Below the pieces are notes generated by a model. It was given only the letters and a program-made list of their open reading frames with translations. It was not told the origin of the DNA and ran no database searches. A program made the position numbers and the translations under genes. Positions 20,648 to 62,158 of a DNA stretch of 64,000 bases are shown in pieces. Origin of the DNA: Danio rerio. Taxonomy: Eukaryota; Chordata; Actinopteri; Cypriniformes; Danionidae. How positions within the stretch are numbered: the stretch's first letter is position 1; the number at the start of each line of letters is the position of its first letter. The stretch spans positions 38,461,001 to 38,525,000 of the forward strand of contig NC_133182.1 of assembly GCF_049306965.1 (NCBI RefSeq). Reading direction: 5' to 3'.

Positions 20648-23600
20648 ATTATTATTATTATTATTATTTTTAAAGACATTTACCCAACACTGACTGTAAC
20701 GTAGCTGTAAACTGAAGTGCTTGCTGTGGTCACCAGGTCATCCATTGGTGTGGAGCTGCTGAGAAAAATGGGCTGGAAAGATGGCCAGGGAGTCGGTCCA
20801 AGATTGAAAAGAAAGCCACGCAAGCAAAACACTGGTGATGAGAGAAGACATGGAAAAATAGCTGTTTTGAGTTTATGTGTGGAGAAAAGATGTGATTTAT
20901 ATATATATTTTTAATCTGTTTACCTTTGATATCTTTCCATCTTTCAGGCAGAGTTTATGGCTGTTCTTTGCCTCGCAATGGATCAGAAGAGTCTGAGGTG
21001 GATAATTGTTTTTTTAGTTTTGATAGTTACAATTTTATTATGTTTGCTTGAATCTGAAATTGACATGCTAAGTATGTGTTTTATTAGTATAAGTGCTTTC
21101 TTTGTGACTTAAAGAATTATTTCTTTGAATGAAGACTGAAGAAACTATACTTGATTTTATTTATTTATTTATTTTTAGGAGGACGATGATGAATTTGCTC
21201 CAGAGAATGTGACCTTTGCCCCTAAAGATGTGGTCCCGGTGGACTTTACCCCTAAAGTGGACTCTCATGGTCTGGGTTACCGAGGGTTGAACCCTTTACA
21301 GGCCCTGGGTGGTGGATCAGGATCAGGACATATAAACCTTTTCACGCTTCAGTCTGACAGAACAACCAACCTATTTGGAGACAGAGCATCTGGACAGGAG
21401 CGCAGGGGTGGGATTGCAGGACAGGTGAGGTCAAAGTGCCAAAAACCTAAAACTAATTTAAAAGGAAAAAATATAATAAAGGTAAGGTGTGCCCCAAAAT
21501 GAAAATTGTCATTATTTATTCATCCTTTAATTTTTTCAAACTTCTTATGAGTTTTCTTTCTTCTTTTAAACACAAAATAATAAATTTTGAAGAAAACTGT
21601 AAACCTGTAACTATTCACTTCCATAGTATTTGTTTTTCTGACCATAGAAGTCGATGGCTACAGGTTTTCAGCTTTCTTCAAAATATCTTTGTTCGTGTTC
21701 AATATAAGAAAGAAAACTTGTAAGAAGAAGAAAAAGAAAGAAACAAACTCAGGGTTTGGAACCTTAAGAATATTTTTTTGGGTGAATTATTCCTTTAAGA
21801 GAAATAAGCTGACATCAGTGAATGCATGTGTGCAGGCATTTGGAGTTGGTGCAATGGAAGAGGAAGATGGCGATATTTATCATAAAGACTCCATGTCAAA
21901 CTATGACAATGTGCTGGGAGGAGAAGAGCCAGGAGATGGACTGTACGGATGGACTGCTCCCCAACAGTACACTAAAAAGAAAAATGGTTAGTGGCAAGAA
22001 GTCCATAGCTCTGTTTTTATAACGTCCTGATAAATTTAGTTTGCTTTAGGATTTTTAGGACTGGGTACTTTGAGTATCTTTTTAATGTGATTAAATTGGC
22101 TGTGTCTAAAAGCTGGAAAATGTTAAAAATTCAAATCTTTAAGAGTTAAGCTAAAAACTCTTTTAAAAACACATTTTAAACATTTCCTCCAAACCTAGTA
22201 ACATGTTTCAAAACCACCTTTAATAAACTGCAGTAAAAACTGCAAATTCAGTTGCCAGAATTCTGACAGGGATCAAAACGAGAGAATGTATAACAACTCA
22301 TAACGCATGAAGGTTTGGAACCACTTAATAAATAGTGAGTACATTTTCATTTTTGAGTAAACCATCTCTTTAAAGTGCTATATAAAAATTGATTGATTAT
22401 TATTATTATTAAAAAAACAGGGCTAAGTATAATTTTGGCTCTTGCTGTGTATGTACAAATATAATATCTTAAATTGACCATATTATCTAGAGAGAAATTG
22501 GCATTATTGTAATGAAATATTTCTCTTGGTATCACCAAACCTCTTTAGTTTGTTCTACATATCCAAATTTTAAACCGCTTTGCTATAAGTTTGTTAACTA
22601 AGTTTTGTAAGGTCTCTTTGTGCACAAACGCTGTATGTGAATAATTTTTAAGACATGACAGTGAGGCAACAATTCGGCTGGCTAAGCTTTAGTGTGCAGC
22701 CACTGTTTAGTGTGAAAATGTCGACTCTACAGGAAAAATGACTGTTCTTGACAAATGTGTTTGTTTTTTGTTTCAGCTTTAAAAAGAGTTATGGCCTATT
22801 CTGGCAGGATTCTGGATGGCTTTGCATTGGCCTCAGAAGTCACAGAGATTAAAACGGTAATATTCTGTTCATTCACAATATATGAACTACACTGTTTTTT
22901 TATTAATATTCCTCATTTGATGTGAATAAGTTGAGCAGTTAAACTAGTATGTTTTTCTCTGTATTCTAGGTCTATCCTCCCCCTGATTTGCCTCGTGATT
23001 TTCGACCTGTACATTACTTCCGTCCTGTGATTGATCCATCCACCGTCAGCCCCATCGTTGCTCAGGCACTACAGCTCTCGCGTGGACAGCTTTCACAGGA
23101 TGCATCACAGCAGGGCCGCCACAAGTTAGACTCCACTCAGAGACGTGACATGCTGGGAGAATCCGCTTTACAGGGTGAGGAGCTCACAAGTTACTTATTC
23201 ATTCATGCATTCATTCATGGATTCATTCATTCATTCACTCACTCATTCATTCACTCATTCACTCATTCATTCATTTTTTTCGGCTTAGTCCCTTTATTAA
23301 TCAGGGGTCACCACCACGGAATGAACCCTTAACTTATACAGCATATGTTTTATGCAGCGGATGCCTTTCCAGCTGCAACCCATCACTGGGAAACACCCAT
23401 ACACCGTCATTCACACACATGCACTACAGAAAATTTAGCTTACCCAATTTACCTGTACTGCATGTCTCTGGACTTGTGGGGGGAACCGGAGCACACGGAG
23501 GAAACTCAAGCAAACATAGGGAGAACATGCAAACTCCACACAGAAATGCCAACTGACCCAGCTGAGGCTCGAACCAGCGACCTTGCTGTGAGGTGAGAGC

Positions 23601-26600
23601 ACTACCCACTATGCCACCACGTCGCCCACAAGTTACTTAATCCATTATTATTTGTCCCACTGAAAGCTAATTGATTTGTTCAAACAGTTTCATTTACTCT
23701 TGAATACATTAATATGACTCTACCAAACTTACATTTAAATCCAATCTTTAGCTCTTTGCCTATAGACCGCTAGGTGACTGAGACCAGCAGGGGGTGCTTG
23801 ACCTGCGGTCTGTGAGTCCTAATGCCCCAGTAAAGTGAAGGGGACACCATACTGTCAGTGGGCGCCTTCTTTCTGATGAGAAGTTAACCAGAAGTCCTGA
23901 CTCCCTGTGGTCATTAAAACTACTATGGCACTTCTCATAAAAGAGTATGGGTGAACCCTTGTGTCCTGGCCAAATTCCCTCAATTGGCCTTTACCCATCA
24001 TGACCCCCTAATCATCCCCATCTACTGAATTGGCTCCATCACTGTCTCTCCACTCCAACAATAGCTGGTGTATGGTGAGTGCACTGGCGCCGTTGTCCTA
24101 TGGCTACTGTCACATCATCCAAATGGATGCTGCACACTGAAGGTGGGGTGGAGAGACCCCCCGTCATGATTGTGAAGCGCTTTGGGTGTATGGCCATACA
24201 GGATAAATGCGCTGTATAAATACACATTACTACTTACTATATGAAAATTGTGTGAACGATCACTGATGGCACCAGATCTGTGCTGCATTTATTTAACTTG
24301 GGTGTATCATCATGAAAATACTATAAAATTAATTTTATTAATATAAAAATATATTAAAAATCAATTTGTAAACTGTGCATATACATGCAATTGCAGCTGG
24401 CTTCAGATTAGGGCTGTCATGTTTTCACCACAAAATGATCACCATAAAATCTTTTTTAATTATGTAAATATGATTGTTTTTGGTCAGTGAATCTTTAAAA
24501 AAGAATAAAGTTTTTATTAATTATATAAGTGCGTACTAAAAAGTTACTTCCTGGAAAAAAGCAGTTTAGAATGAATATAATCAGAACATATTGACCATGT
24601 AGTTATTTTATGAGACATCAACATCAGCATCAATTACAGTTCACTGCCACTCACAAAATTGTTTCCCTTGGCCTCATGAGTCATGACTCATGAGATGATA
24701 GGTCATTTGGGAAGAATACGATTAATCTACTCTAACTAATAATTTGGCTATTTCTTTTTTGTCGAATACTATTTCATACCTGTATTTAGTATTCAAGTAT
24801 GTGATTTTGGATACAGCTTTTTTTTTTTTTTTTTTTTTTTAAGATGAGTGACAATCAGTATAAGGCAATACCCATTTTACAATGTCAACAAGGTGGATTT
24901 AATTGTGATAGATTATAATGAAACATTATAATGGTTTTATTGTATGTGTAATGTTAAAATTATATAATATTGATATACAATTATCTCACACTTATCAGCA
25001 GCATTGAATGCTACAGATCAAAAGCCCTTGTGTAAAATGTATTCTAAAATTGGTGTTATTTTTGAATGCTAAAGAATAAAGATTGAATAAAACTCATAAC
25101 TCAAACTTGATTCAAAATGTATGTTTGTTTATGTTCTGCAGGCCCCAGTTCTGTGTTTGAGCTGCTGGAAAGTAAAGATAGAGAGCGGCTGACTGAGATC
25201 CGCAAAGCAGCAGAGAGCCAGAAACCGTCGGAGAGTAACCTTTCGTCGGCTGTAGATCGAGCCGTTGTGGTGGCTTCAGCTAAAGCAAAAGCTGCCGCTC
25301 TGCAAGCCCTCTCCAGCCGTTTCCAGTCAAGCTCCACACAGCCTCAGCCTCCCTCTGAAACCCAGATGGCCTTGAATGCTTGGTCTGGACCCACTGCTGA
25401 TGCTAGCAAAACCTTCAAACCATTCTCAAAGAATCCTCAGAAACAGGCCCGCTATGATCTGTACATTAGCAAACTTAAGCAGGGTGATAAAGGTGAGTTC
25501 GAACATTTGTGATCGATCTAATTTATCCTGATGTTTGCTAACCTAAATGTGGCTCAGTGCTTATTTTTCTGATGGCTTTGGTGATGATTTGCAGATGCTG
25601 TTGAGTTGAGTCTGGACTCCTCTATGACAGAGTGGGAAAGAGGAAGAGAAAGAGAAGAATTTGTGCGTGCTGCTTTACTCTACAAGCCCAGCAGCTCATC
25701 TCTCTCTTCACGCTTCACACATGGAAAACATGAGGAGGACACTGACACTGTGGATGTTGCACAAGAGCAAGAGGTAAAGAGATCTGCTTTCAGTATAGAG
25801 AGTTAGCTTTTGACACACTCATAACTGTTCAGGTAAAATGTACTAATTTGTTCAGAAAATGATTAATGTTGAGTAACTAAATGTTCCAGTTTTGTCTACT
25901 GTTTTAGAACTAACTTTATTATAGTCATAGTTTACCACTCTCTGTCTTTATTTAGAATGATGTGGATGACAAACAGGCTGCTGTGAAGATGAAGATGTTT
26001 GGGAAGCTTACCAGAGACACGTTTGAATGGCATCCTGATAAACTGTTGTGTAAAAGGTTCAATATTCCCGATCCTTATCCAGGGTAAGACATTCGGTTCT
26101 GGTGGATCAAATCACATGCTCTGGCTGAAGAGGTTTCTTTACTGTTAAAACATTTCAAGAAAAAAATGTTCACAAAAAAAAACGTATTCAAACTGATGAT
26201 ATGTACTGGTGTACATTTGCAATTTACATTTTCATTTACACTCATTTTGGTTTTGATTGTAGTTAAAAAAAATCTATTTATGTATTGCATTAGATGTAAC
26301 TTGCACAAACTGTCATGGTAAAAGTCAATGGAATCTCTATTTTACTTATTTTTTAACACCACAATGAGAATTTACTGTAAAGAAATTCTTAATTACATTT
26401 GTTGTTGTTATCATTTATGTAATTTATTTAAAATTGCCAGAAAACATGTTTCTTTTTTGCTCTGTAACATCCATTTATTATGTCTGTCATTTGCAGGTCC
26501 AGTATGGTGGGAATGCCTAAAGTAAAGAGAGATAAGTACTCTGTCTTTAACTTCCTAACCATACCGGATGGCAGCCAGGTCAACCCAAGTGATCCCAAAC

Positions 26601-29600
26601 CTTCCAGCTCAACCATTCCTCGAGTGACCGCAGAAGCCTCCAGTAAGAAATCTAGGTGGGACGTACCAGTGCAGGCATCTGAACCTAAAGATGCAGTCAG
26701 TGCCTTTCTTAGTGAAACTCGCAGTGAAGTTTCAGCGACCCAGCAAACAGAGGCTGAGGTCAAGACCCAGACAGACGCTCTACCTGCTTCTGCCACTTCA
26801 GAGGTACCAGCGGATGATGCATGTGTGTGTGTTTAATAGAAAGACTTCACTCATGTTAATGTCATTAATACATTCATTTTCCTTTCGGGTTAGTCCCTTT
26901 ATTATTCTGTGGTCGCCACAGTGGAATGAACTGCCAACTAATCCAGCATATGTTTTGCACAGCGGATTCCCATCCAGCTGCAACCCAGCACTGGGAAACA
27001 CCCATACACACTTGTATTCACACACACATACACTCGTACACTATGGTCAGTTTAGTTTATTCAATTCACCTATACCGCAAGACTTTGGACTGGGGAAAAC
27101 CGGAGCACCTGGTAAAAACCCACATGAACACATGCAAACACAGAAATGCCAACTGGGACTTGAATCAGCTACTTTCTTCCTGTGAGGTGACTGTGCTAAC
27201 CGCTGAGCCACCGTGCCACCCCTTCATCCATAACTATAAAGCCTAGAAAATATATTTATGAATTAGTGACTTTGTTCACTATTCAGTGTTTGTGTGAAAG
27301 CATACATTATAGCTGTTGATCATGTCTGTTCTCAGAGGTCTTGGATTAAGCTACTTGACTCATGGCTTTATCTCTCTATTTGACATCCATTTAGAGGCTT
27401 ATTTTAAATCTCAATGTAATCCCATTTTATGCAGGTAAAAGTGGCCCAATCTGTTGAGAAGCAATCTGATCAAAAGAATGAAGAGGAGGAGGAGGAGGAG
27501 GAAGAAGAGGTGAGGCCTTCAATGGATCTCTTTAAAGCCATCTTTGCCAGCTCATCTGATGAGAAAAGCTCCTCTTCATCTGAAGATGAGGCTGAAGAGG
27601 AGGAAGAGTTGGCCCCTCCAACATCTGAAGCAGCCCAGAGCACTACTACATCTGGGACCGTGATTCCACCCATCCCGGCTCAGTTCACTCCTGCTCCTGA
27701 CATCAACAAAGCAATGGGTATAGAACGGCTGAAGATTAGATATAATCTGTGCCTCTGCATTTATATTAGGGCTGTGCAATTAATCGAAAATGGGATTTCG
27801 ATTTTGGCTTTTAACGATTATGAAAAACCATTAATCGAGATAAATGATTATTCCATCACGTACCGCCCCCTTTCCAGTTGTACACGTGTGAAAACTCTTT
27901 GCCTCTGCAAAGCTCAGTTCCATGTGAAAATGACTACAAGCATGTGCTGTAATGTAACTTTTGCAGCACGGGATGCGCATCACTCATTATTTTAAAAGCG
28001 CAAAAGAGCACGCGTGCTGTTGTGTGTGTGCGCACCGTGTCTGGCCTCGGACAGGTAGCGTGTGTGTTTGCGCGCGCTTAGCCTCGGACAGCAGAGCACA
28101 CACACATCTAACGCGATCTTAATGTGAGCGCTTTATTGATCAAATACATGCACACTTGTGTTAGAGCGCGGTGTTTATTGATTATTCATATTAACCCTCA
28201 CTTGTGTAATAAACTCACAAATTGAGAATCAAAAGACACGTGAAAGAGAAACTATATCAGAGCTGCACTATTCTTAAAAAGACAGCGTGCGATATTCCTG
28301 CTGCTGCAGACTGTTTTTATTATTAATCAATAATAAAATCAAAAATACAGTGAAGATGCTTAAAGCAGTTTAAATAGCACATTTAATAGCTCATTTCTAA
28401 AAACTGATTACTTTTATCTTTGCTATAATGACAGCACATTATATTTTACACATTATATTTATAGATATTCTTCAAGATACTAGTATTCAGTGACATTCAA
28501 AGGCTTAATTTGGGTAAATAGATAAGTCATTGTATAACAGTAGTTTCTTCTGCACACAATCAAACATATATTGCTTAAAGGGGCTAATAATATCGAGCTG
28601 TTATAGGTTTCAAAATATTCAAACCTGCTTTTATTCTAGCTGAAATAAAGCAAATATGCCTTTCTCCAGAAGAAGAAAAAATGATAGGAAATACTGTAAA
28701 AAAAAAACCTCTGTTAAACATCATTTGGGAAAAATTTATTTATAAAAATAAATTCACAGGAGGATGAATAATTTTGACTTCAACTGTTAATCGTTTTGAA
28801 TAATCGTGATTACAATTATGACCAAAATAATCGTGATTATGATTTTTCCCATAATCGAGCAGCCCTAATTTATATGTTCTGAGTAGGCACAACATTTGAT
28901 TTAAACCCTAATTCATGAACGTTAGAAACATTCATTATCTGTAGTTAGAGTATGAGTGAATAGAATTCAGACATGCTATATCTGTAATGTTGTCATTATA
29001 ATAAGACCTACCTGTGGCTGTTGTCGCTTCATTTGCGTTCTCCCTTGGACTCATGGAATAGTAATGCATCCATTGAGTGTGCACTTCAGAATCTCGCTTT
29101 AAAGTTATAGGTCACTCGGGTACTACCAATTTGGTTTACTACTTTGCTCACAAACTGTTTTTGTATACTATATTGTATTAAAGTAAGTGCTTTCAGAAGC
29201 ACCAGATTATTTATACGGATGTACCATGAAAATCTATATTGTTATGCATAATTATCTGCATCATTTTTCTTTGCTTTAGATTTGAAGCATCTCACAGTCC
29301 AGAGTGTGCCATCTGCTGAAACTACAGCCCAAAGTACCCAATCCTCCTTAAATGCTCCAGCTAAATCACAAGGCCTGGACGAAGAGGAGTTTGGCCCCAG
29401 ACTGCCACCTCCTGGTCAGTCTCTGTAACCACAGATGGTTAACCACAGTCTCTTAACAACCTAATTAGGCTTTATATGAGATGTTTGAGTTTTTCAACCA
29501 CCAATAAACTCTCAGTGAAAGGTCGATGTTCATAAGGTTTTTTACAGCATATATAATGTAACTTAGTTCAAACATAGTCTATTAAATAGACTTGAGCTCT

Positions 29601-30847
29601 TGTTTAGTTATTCAAACGTAAAATGAAATGAAGGTTTAAATTCAAGGTCCGTAAGATACAGCGTGTGAGCTCAGAAACTCCTTTAGAAAAATGATTTTAC
29701 AGTTTTTTTAAAGACATGACGTAGAATAATTTACCATTGTGCTTCTTGTCTGTATGAGACCAACTTTATATTTAAACAGTTAGGGAGTGAAGATCAATGA
29801 TTTTATACCTAGCAGATCTTAAACACGGCGAGTTTATAATGGCATGACAGTTCACCGGAAACACCTGAGTGGGTTTGTTAAGTCTTCATGTTAACACTAA
29901 TGTCTTTAACCAGTAATAATAATAATAAATAATAACTACAACATCCTTTGCGTGGGTTTCCTCCGGGTGCTCCGGTTTCCCCCACAGTCCAAAGACATGC
30001 AGTACAGGTGAATTGGGTAGGCTAAATTGTCCGTAGTGTATGAGTGTGTGTGTGGATGTTCCCAGAGATGGGTTGCGGCTGGAAGGGCATTCGCTGCGTA
30101 AAAAAACTTGCTGGATAAGTTGCCGGTTAATTCTGCTGTAGCGACCCCGGATTAATAAAGGGACTAAGCCGACAAGAAAATGAATGAATGAATGAACTAC
30201 AACATGCTTTGAGATAAATAAATATCTAAATCGAAAGTCACTCGAGATCCTGAAATAATGGATTTAATTTGTAATTTTTAGGTCATGATTTATTTTCTGA
30301 AATGTTTGAATATGTATGTGCCGTAATATTAGATCACCTTTTTTATCCAGGGATTTTTTGCTGCCTTGTATTTTATAAAAATGTTAAATTTTAATGTTGT
30401 ACTTCTTTTCACCAGGGTTTGTGCCATCTACACACTCACCGCAAATGAAGAAACAGAAGAAGAAAGATAAAGAGAAGCACAAAGGCAAAAAACACAAGAA
30501 AGAGAAAAAGGTGTGTTCTCCTAGAACATATTATCCTGGTCTGATGTCTTTGCAAAACTAGAAATGACATTAAGTTTCTCACTGTTCTTTTCTTAGAAGA
30601 AAAAGAGCAAGAAGCATAAGCATAAAGGGAAGCAGAAGAAGAGGCATGAGGAGTCTGACAGCAGCTCAGACGACACCGACTCCAACAGTGAAGATGTAGA
30701 TAGAGATGTGCCCACCAGTGAACTGCTCCAGAGGTCAGAGCTCAGATTTTATAACACTCAGCATTTTGCTATTTTATTTATTCTAATATCTAATCAATCC
30801 TTTTCTCCTGTGACTTTAGGTTAAAAAATCTCAAGAACAAGAGGTAG
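19187..30847 (+). CDS. gpatch1: G-patch domain-containing protein 1
   Basis: Nuclear G-patch protein found with catalytic-stage spliceosomes; G-patch domains activate DEAH-box helicases, and GPATCH1 is linked to DHX35. Coding exons: 19187-19256, 19402-19536, 19617-19702, 19782-19945, 20737-20834, 20948-20997, 21179-21424, 21836-21986, 22777-22856, 22970-23174, 25142-25492, 25595-25773, 25956-26083, 26497-26803, 27435-27717, 29280-29414, 30416-30510, 30597-30733, 30820-30847. The sum is in frame and gives 975 aa (human about 931). The N-terminus is [20 protein letters not shown]. The conserved [19 protein letters not shown] block is at about 45-63. The G-patch ([20 protein letters not shown]) is at about 153-172. 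The central [20 protein letters not shown] block is in exon 13. A Glu run and a [17 protein letters not shown] motif are in exon 15, and a Lys-rich nuclear tail in exons 17-18. The exon 14 donor has an alternative. The start matches human although the upstream frame is open. Confidence 0.95.
20577..20669. repeat. (TA)n/(TTA)n microsatellite
   Basis: About 65 bases of TA followed by about 25 bases of TTA in gpatch1 intron 4, some 65 bases before exon 5. Confidence 0.95.
21488..21800. mobile_element. Angel-type palindromic MITE in gpatch1 intron 7
   Basis: The left end gccccaaaatgaaaattgtc and the right end ttttgggtgaattattccttt are inverted versions of each other. The centre reads cacttccatagta and gtcgatggctacaggttttc. 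This is the usual layout of the zebrafish Angel family. It ends about 35 bases before exon 8. Confidence 0.7.
22325..22378. mobile_element. Angel-type MITE end fragment
   Basis: The segment cattttcatttttgagtaaac then catctctttaaag matches one terminal arm of the Angel-type elements. The rest is absent. Confidence 0.4.
23198..23626 (-). mobile_element. Full-length tRNA-derived SINE (DANA-like)
   Basis: A nearly complete reversed copy in gpatch1 intron 10, from the attcattcatt tail to the tRNA-like head at the right end. Read on the minus strand, the head gives a box-A-like tggcatagtgggtagtgct and a box-B-like ggttcgagcctcag. It is flanked by a 13-base target duplication, cacaagttactta, at 23185-23197 and 23627-23639. 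That proves target-primed insertion and suggests a fairly recent event. Confidence 0.9.
23763..24232 (+). mobile_element. SINE3 (5S rRNA-derived), 5'-truncated
   Basis: The body matches the copy at 45886-46382 in the opposite orientation: ccagcagggggtgcttgacc, ccccagtaaagtgaagggga, tctctccactccaacaatag and the gtgtatggtgagtgcactgg block. Only the last bases of the 5S-like head remain. The 3' tail, aagcgctttgggtgtatggc and on to gctgtataaatac, is LINE-like. It sits in gpatch1 intron 10 beside the SINE at 23198. Confidence 0.8.
24406..24840. other. gpatch1 intron 10, hAT-end-like piece and T-tract
   Basis: Begins tagggctgtcatgttttcac, which resembles the left end of the hAT elements at 27767 and 39530, but no right end was found. 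A run of more than 20 T ends near 24840. The remainder to exon 11 is AT-rich with nothing recognised. Confidence 0.35.
26871..27222 (-). mobile_element. tRNA-derived SINE in gpatch1 intron 14
   Basis: A reversed copy with tail (cattcattttcctttcgggtt) at the left and tRNA-like head (gaggtgactgtgctaaccgc and tgagccaccgtgccacc) at the right. It lies just after the exon 14 donor. It lacks part of the body. Confidence 0.85.
27767..28867. mobile_element. Non-autonomous hAT element in gpatch1 intron 15
   Basis: Starts tagggctgtgcaattaatcg and ends cccataatcgagcagcccta. These are inverted terminal repeats. A perfect 8-base target duplication atttatat flanks it (27759-27766 and 28868-28875). No transposase frame is present. 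A second MITE (28386-28787) sits inside it. The 188-codon frame starting at 27429 reads from exon 15 into this element and is not a real extension. Confidence 0.9.
28386..28787. mobile_element. MITE nested in the hAT element
   Basis: The segment from ctcatttctaaaaactgatt through the tttgctataatgacagcac and aggggctaataat blocks to aataattttgacttcaactg is the same family as 54824-55305 and 61007-61133, a TA-targeting element whose end is agttgaagtcaaaattatta. The left end is missing. It lies wholly inside the hAT copy. Confidence 0.75.
29415..30415. other. gpatch1 intron 16
   Basis: Apart from the SINE at 29948-30195, I see AT-rich intronic sequence with no further recognisable element. Confidence 0.5.
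29948..30195 (+). mobile_element. tRNA-derived SINE in gpatch1 intron 16, 5'-truncated
   Basis: Forward copy from gcgtgggtttcctccgggtg to the tail gacaagaaaatgaatgaatg. It keeps the body and tail but not the tRNA-like head. It is in opposite orientation to the copies in introns 10 and 14. Confidence 0.85.
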
Positions 30848-31036
30848 AACATGTATGAAGAACTGCCTGTCCTTTGTGAGGATTCTGTTTTAGAGAAATG
30901 TCAAGAAGCTACTGTGTGTGTGTGAGAGAGACTGTGTGCGGGTACAAATGTGTTTGTGTGCCCACATGTTTGGTGCATTTATTTACATAAGTGTACCTGA
31001 TTTCAAAATATGTTATGATTACAGAAATTTGTCATA

Positions 31037-31049
31037 AATAAATAATAAA
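31037..31049 (+). terminator. gpatch1: gpatch1 poly(A) signals
   Basis: Two overlapping-range AATAAA motifs (31037-31042 and 31044-31049) lie about 190 bases after the stop codon and are followed by an A-rich run. This gives a short 3' UTR. Confidence 0.6.
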
Positions 31050-31059
31050 ATTGAAAAAA

Positions 31060-62158
<31,099 letters not shown>

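Noticed and set aside
21425-21835. Frame reading out of gpatch1 exon 7 and frames in the following intron
   Set aside because: Intron retention plus Angel-type MITE sequence; exon 8 joins exon 7 in frame.
27718-27995. Extension of gpatch1 exon 15 into a longer frame
   Set aside because: It enters a hAT element with clear ends and target duplication; the exon 15 donor and exon 16 acceptor fit in phase.
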